A DNA stretch of 33,688 nucleotides, from assembly GCA_903837355.1 (NCBI GenBank), contig CAILUI010000430.1:1-33688 (forward strand), read 5' to 3'. Source of the stretch: an uncultured Victivallales bacterium. GTDB lineage: Bacteria > Verrucomicrobiota > Lentisphaeria > Oligosphaerales > JAFGRS01. Under the pieces are notes generated by a model, which saw only the letters and a list, made by a program, of their open reading frames with translations, searched no databases and had not been told where the DNA came from. Below are positions 31,311-33,688 of this stretch, in pieces; positions within the stretch are counted from its first letter, which is position 1, and each line of letters starts with the position of its first letter. The position numbers and the translations under genes were made by a program.

Positions 31311-31352
31311 AGAGGTCCCCGCCATACACCAACGCGATAGGCGGACGACACA

Positions 31353-33311
31353 CTAGCGGTCCGTGCGGAAGGGCACTGCCGGCAGGCCCGCCCGGTTGTA
31401 CAGATTGCAGACCGGGTTGTTCCCCCACGCATAGCGTACCGCCTTCGGCTCAGGCACCTGGGCGGACGAGACGACGACGGCGTCAGCGTCGAGGCTGGCC
31501 TCGGCCCAGACGAAACGACCGTCGGCACCGGCGATGGCGAACCCGGTCACCTTGGTATCGCCTTTGGCGACCAGTCCGCCGCCGAGGTGGTCGAAGCTCA
31601 GCCGCGCCTTGCCGCCCGTCACCGTCATCTCGCGGTAGACCGGGCCGGAGTATTCGATCCCGCGGTCGTAGGAGAGGGCCAGCGCGCCGAGGGCCAGACG
31701 CCGGCCGACGTCCTGCTTGTTGCGCGGATGGATGTCAGCCGCGTCGCCGAGGTCGATGGCCAGGGCCAGCGCGGCCTTGGGCACGGCCTGGGTGGTTAGC
31801 CACTGCGCCTCGCGCAGCAGTGGCCAGGCATCGCTTCGCGGCTCGGTGTCGACCGCCATGAAGTTGGCGAGCTGCACGATCAGGAAAGGGAAGTCGCCGA
31901 CGCCAAAGCGGGCGCGCCAGTCGCGGATGAGCGTCGGCAGCAGGCGGGCATACTGTTCATCCCGGCCCGCGTTCGACTCGCCCTGGTACCAGATGGCGCC
32001 ACGGATGCCGAAGGGCACCAGGGGGTTGATCATGGCATTGTAGAGTACGCTGACCTGATTCGGATTCCCTTGGTCGAGGCGCTGCGGCACCGGTTTAGTC
32101 TGTGCCAAGGCGACGCTCTCGCGGTACTGCCACGGCCCCTGCAGCGGGAGCGCGGCGCCGCCCGGCAATTCGATGCGCAGATCGTCGGGCTTGCCACAGA
32201 AGCCGCCGGCGCCGCCGGTGTCGAGCACGCGCACCGCGATCAGGTTGCGTCCGGCCTTGACCACCCCGGCCGGCACGGCATAGTCGCGGGGCGCCTGCCA
32301 GTTGCTGAGGGTGCCGACCGCGGTGCCGTTGACGAAGGTCGCGTCCATGTCGTCGATCGGGCCGAGGTGCAGCGTCAGCGCCTTGCCCGCCCACTCCGGC
32401 GGCGCCTCAAACTCACGGCGGAACCAGACCACGCCGTCGAAGCCCGGCAACCCAGCCTGTTCCCAGGCCGCTGGCACCGTCATCGTCTTCCATGTGCTGG
32501 TATCGAGGTCGGCGGCCGCCCAGCCCTGGCCTGCGGCCGAACCCGGGTCATTGGCGGCCCACCAGCGCTCCATCTCCGCGTCGAAGCTGTAAGCCTGGGT
32601 GCGCACCGCCTCGATCAGGGCGTCCTGCTGTGCGAAGGCCGGCAGGAAGTCGGGCATGGTCTTGAGGGCCTGACTGCTGACCCACGCCTCGGCGATCGTG
32701 CCGCCCCACGAGCTGTTGATCAGGCCGATGGGGATGCCGAGTTCCTGGTGCAACTGGCGTCCAAAGAAGAAGCCGACGGCCGAGAAGCCACCGACGCTGG
32801 CTGGAGCGCAGGCCTGCCAGCCGCCCTGGAACAGGTCGCGGGGCGCGTAAGCGGTCACGCAGGGCACGGTCAGCAGGCGGATCTGCGGGTAGTTCGCCGC
32901 CGCGATCTCCTGCTCGGCGTTCACGACCCCGCCCACACTCCACTGCATGTTCGATTGCCCGGAGCAGATCCAGACGTCCCCCGTGAGCACGTCACTCACG
33001 GTCACCGCCTCCGGGCCGCTGACCGTCAGCGTGAAGGGACCGCCGGCAGCAAAGGGACCCAGCAGCGCCTGCCACCTGCCGTCCGCTCCCGCCGTCGCCG
33101 CCGCCGATACCTCGCCCATCTTGACCTGGACCTTGGCCCCGGGTGTGGTCCAGCCCCAGACTGGAGCCTTGAGCTCACGCGGGAAGACCATATGATCGGA
33201 GAACAGCGGGTGCAGGAACGGCCGGGCCTCATCGGCACCCAGCGCCGCCCACGCCGACGCCACGAGACTGAGCTTTGCCAGGGCACCGATTGACCGTCGT
33301 AGGCTGCGCAT
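31353..33311 (-). CDS. Secreted sialate O-acetylesterase (SGNH/SASA family)
   Basis: 652 residues. AAGGAG lies 5 nt before the ATG at 33311. A signal peptide covers about residues 1-25 (SLVASAWAALGADEA). The start of the mature protein, FLHPLFSDHMVFPRELKAPVWGW, is the family's N-terminal beta domain. The catalytic block I is CSGQSNMQW (Ser120), block II-like features include FFFGRQLHQELGIPIGLINSSWGGTIAEAW, then IWYQGESNAG, and the Asp/His pair is in DAADIHPRNKQDVG. Between the halves (about 250-380) is an inserted jelly-roll of the glycoside-hydrolase-2 sugar-binding type (FRREFEAPPEWAGKALTLHLG). It would remove acetyl groups from sialic acid or, as often in PVC bacteria, from plant or algal polysaccharides. 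It is unlinked to the pilus genes. Confidence 0.92.
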   Translation of the reverse strand: MRSLRRSIGALAKLSLVASAWAALGADEARPFLHPLFSDHMVFPRELKAPVWGWTTPGAKVQVKMGEVSAAATAGADGRWQALLGPFAAGGPFTLTVSGPEAVTVSDVLTGDVWICSGQSNMQWSVGGVVNAEQEIAAANYPQIRLLTVPCVTAYAPRDLFQGGWQACAPASVGGFSAVGFFFGRQLHQELGIPIGLINSSWGGTIAEAWVSSQALKTMPDFLPAFAQQDALIEAVRTQAYSFDAEMERWWAANDPGSAAGQGWAAADLDTSTWKTMTVPAAWEQAGLPGFDGVVWFRREFEAPPEWAGKALTLHLGPIDDMDATFVNGTAVGTLSNWQAPRDYAVPAGVVKAGRNLIAVRVLDTGGAGGFCGKPDDLRIELPGGAALPLQGPWQYRESVALAQTKPVPQRLDQGNPNQVSVLYNAMINPLVPFGIRGAIWYQGESNAGRDEQYARLLPTLIRDWRARFGVGDFPFLIVQLANFMAVDTEPRSDAWPLLREAQWLTTQAVPKAALALAIDLGDAADIHPRNKQDVGRRLALGALALSYDRGIEYSGPVYREMTVTGGKARLSFDHLGGGLVAKGDTKVTGFAIAGADGRFVWAEASLDADAVVVSSAQVPEPKAVRYAWGNNPVCNLYNRAGLPAVPFRTDR

Positions 33312-33403
33312 GGTATCTCCTTAGGACATTCGCACATCAGGCGCTGGGGCCGCCGGCCGTGTTGCCCCGCCTGCCCACACCGTCGCGTTCTCAACTCAGC
33401 GTT

Positions 33404-33432
33404 AGCATACACCCGCCCCGCCGGGTTGTCTG
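33404..33432 (-). promoter_or_regulatory. Possible sigma-70 promoter of the sialate O-acetylesterase gene
   Basis: On the minus strand CAGACA (33427-33432) and TATGCT (33404-33409) stand 17 bp apart, each matching 4 of 6 consensus positions. It lies about 93 bp upstream of the ATG. Confidence 0.3.
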
Positions 33433-33503
33433 CCGCCGCACTCACAGGCCCAGAGCGGTTCCGTTTTCCCAACGACCATCGGTGTTGGTCACCGGCACGG
33501 TGA

Positions 33504-33536
33504 AAGCGTGAGAGCGTGATTGCGTGAGGGTTAGGG
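33504..33536 (+). repeat. Short 8-bp tandem repeat (AGCGTGAG-type)
   Basis: Successive units read AGCGTGAG, AGCGTGAT, TGCGTGAG, GGTTAGGG: about three good 8-bp copies and one decayed. It directly precedes the structured segment at 33540. No gene is seen from 33312 to 33539. Confidence 0.6.
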
Positions 33537-33539
33537 CGC

Positions 33540-33688
33540 GTGTGCCGGCCGTCTGTCGCGCCAGGATAAGCCTGGAGAAAGGGGAAGCCGATGACCTGAA
33601 CTGTCAGAGGCGAAACTTTCAGTGCAACCCAGTGGGTAGCGAATCCCACCCGGCAAAGGTTGGCCACCAGCCGGAAGCGAGTCTTGCC
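33540..33688 (+). ncRNA. Possible 5' part (domain I) of a group II intron, cut by window end
   Basis: The segment opens with GTGTGCC, near the GUGYG 5' end of bacterial group II introns. It then shows many short hairpins: CCAGG-ATAAG-CCTGG, TGAC-N7-GTCA, GTGGG-N8-CCCAC. Phrases such as AGCCGATGACCTGAAC, GGCGAAACTTTC, GGGTAGCGAATCCC and CCGGAAGCGAGTCTTGC look like those I recall from domain I of bacterial group II introns upstream of the reverse-transcriptase ORF. No protein-coding signal is present. The RT and the 3' end would be beyond the window. The recognition is by memory and by eye only; another structured RNA or repeat is possible. Confidence 0.4.

Overview
The window is G+C-rich bacterial DNA dominated by one type IV pilus / type II secretion (T4P/T2SS) locus. 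Three clues point to the PVC superphylum, probably a Lentisphaerota- or Kiritimatiellota-like lineage. The pseudopilins have FTLIEV-type N-termini with no glycine at -1, a pattern I associate with Lentisphaerota. The intergenic repeats are of two kinds I associate with PVC genomes: CTGGAGGGCGAAGCTCC units, and GAACGCCCAAC/GTTGGGCGTTC inverted repeats. A URO-D-family enzyme and a sialate O-acetylesterase lie together. The assignment is inference; there is no rRNA or other marker gene here.

Layout. 3-2408 (+): 3' part of a large repetitive surface protein. 2409-2600: alternating tandem repeat. 2899-6058 (-): three-gene cassette (B12-type radical SAM, GT2 glycosyltransferase, second radical SAM), by eye less G+C-rich than the rest. 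6249-8273 (-): polytopic GT-C-like protein. 8313-14340 (-): pseudopilin cluster with two large GspK/PilX-like proteins and five smaller pseudopilins; six of the seven genes form one tight operon behind a near-consensus sigma-54 promoter (14427-14442). 14341-15073: repeat- and palindrome-rich intergenic region. 15074-16594 (+): unknown polytopic membrane protein. 16640-26031 (-): assembly-machine operon in the order pilM-pilN fusion, pilO-like, pilP-like, lipoprotein secretin, GspE/PilB ATPase, GspF/PilC, membrane-anchored sigma-54 activator. 26137-26266: perfect 65-bp duplication upstream of it. 26615-29749 (-): response regulator/HD-GYP, PilT retraction ATPase, cNMP-binding/GAF protein. 30094-31164 (+): URO-D-family protein. 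31353-33311 (-): secreted sialate O-acetylesterase. 33540 to the end: structured segment resembling the 5' part of a group II intron.

How it fits together. The 16640-26031 operon encodes an inner-membrane platform (PilM/N, O, P, C), an extension motor and an outer-membrane secretin. The 8313-14340 cluster supplies the filament and tip subunits. PilT in the third operon implies retraction, so a dynamic pilus rather than a pure T2SS. The only transcription factor is a sigma-54 activator with two membrane helices and no receiver domain. It is co-transcribed with the machine, and a sigma-54 promoter lies before the filament operon, which suggests a membrane-sensing loop that couples machine status to pilin expression. 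The HD-GYP and cNMP/GAF proteins flanking PilT suggest nucleotide second-messenger control of retraction. No prepilin peptidase is in the window; given the missing -1 glycines, its specificity would be of interest. The most unusual single feature is a 33-residue insert, 25 of 33 residues His or Asp, in one tip-type pseudopilin and absent from its paralogue.
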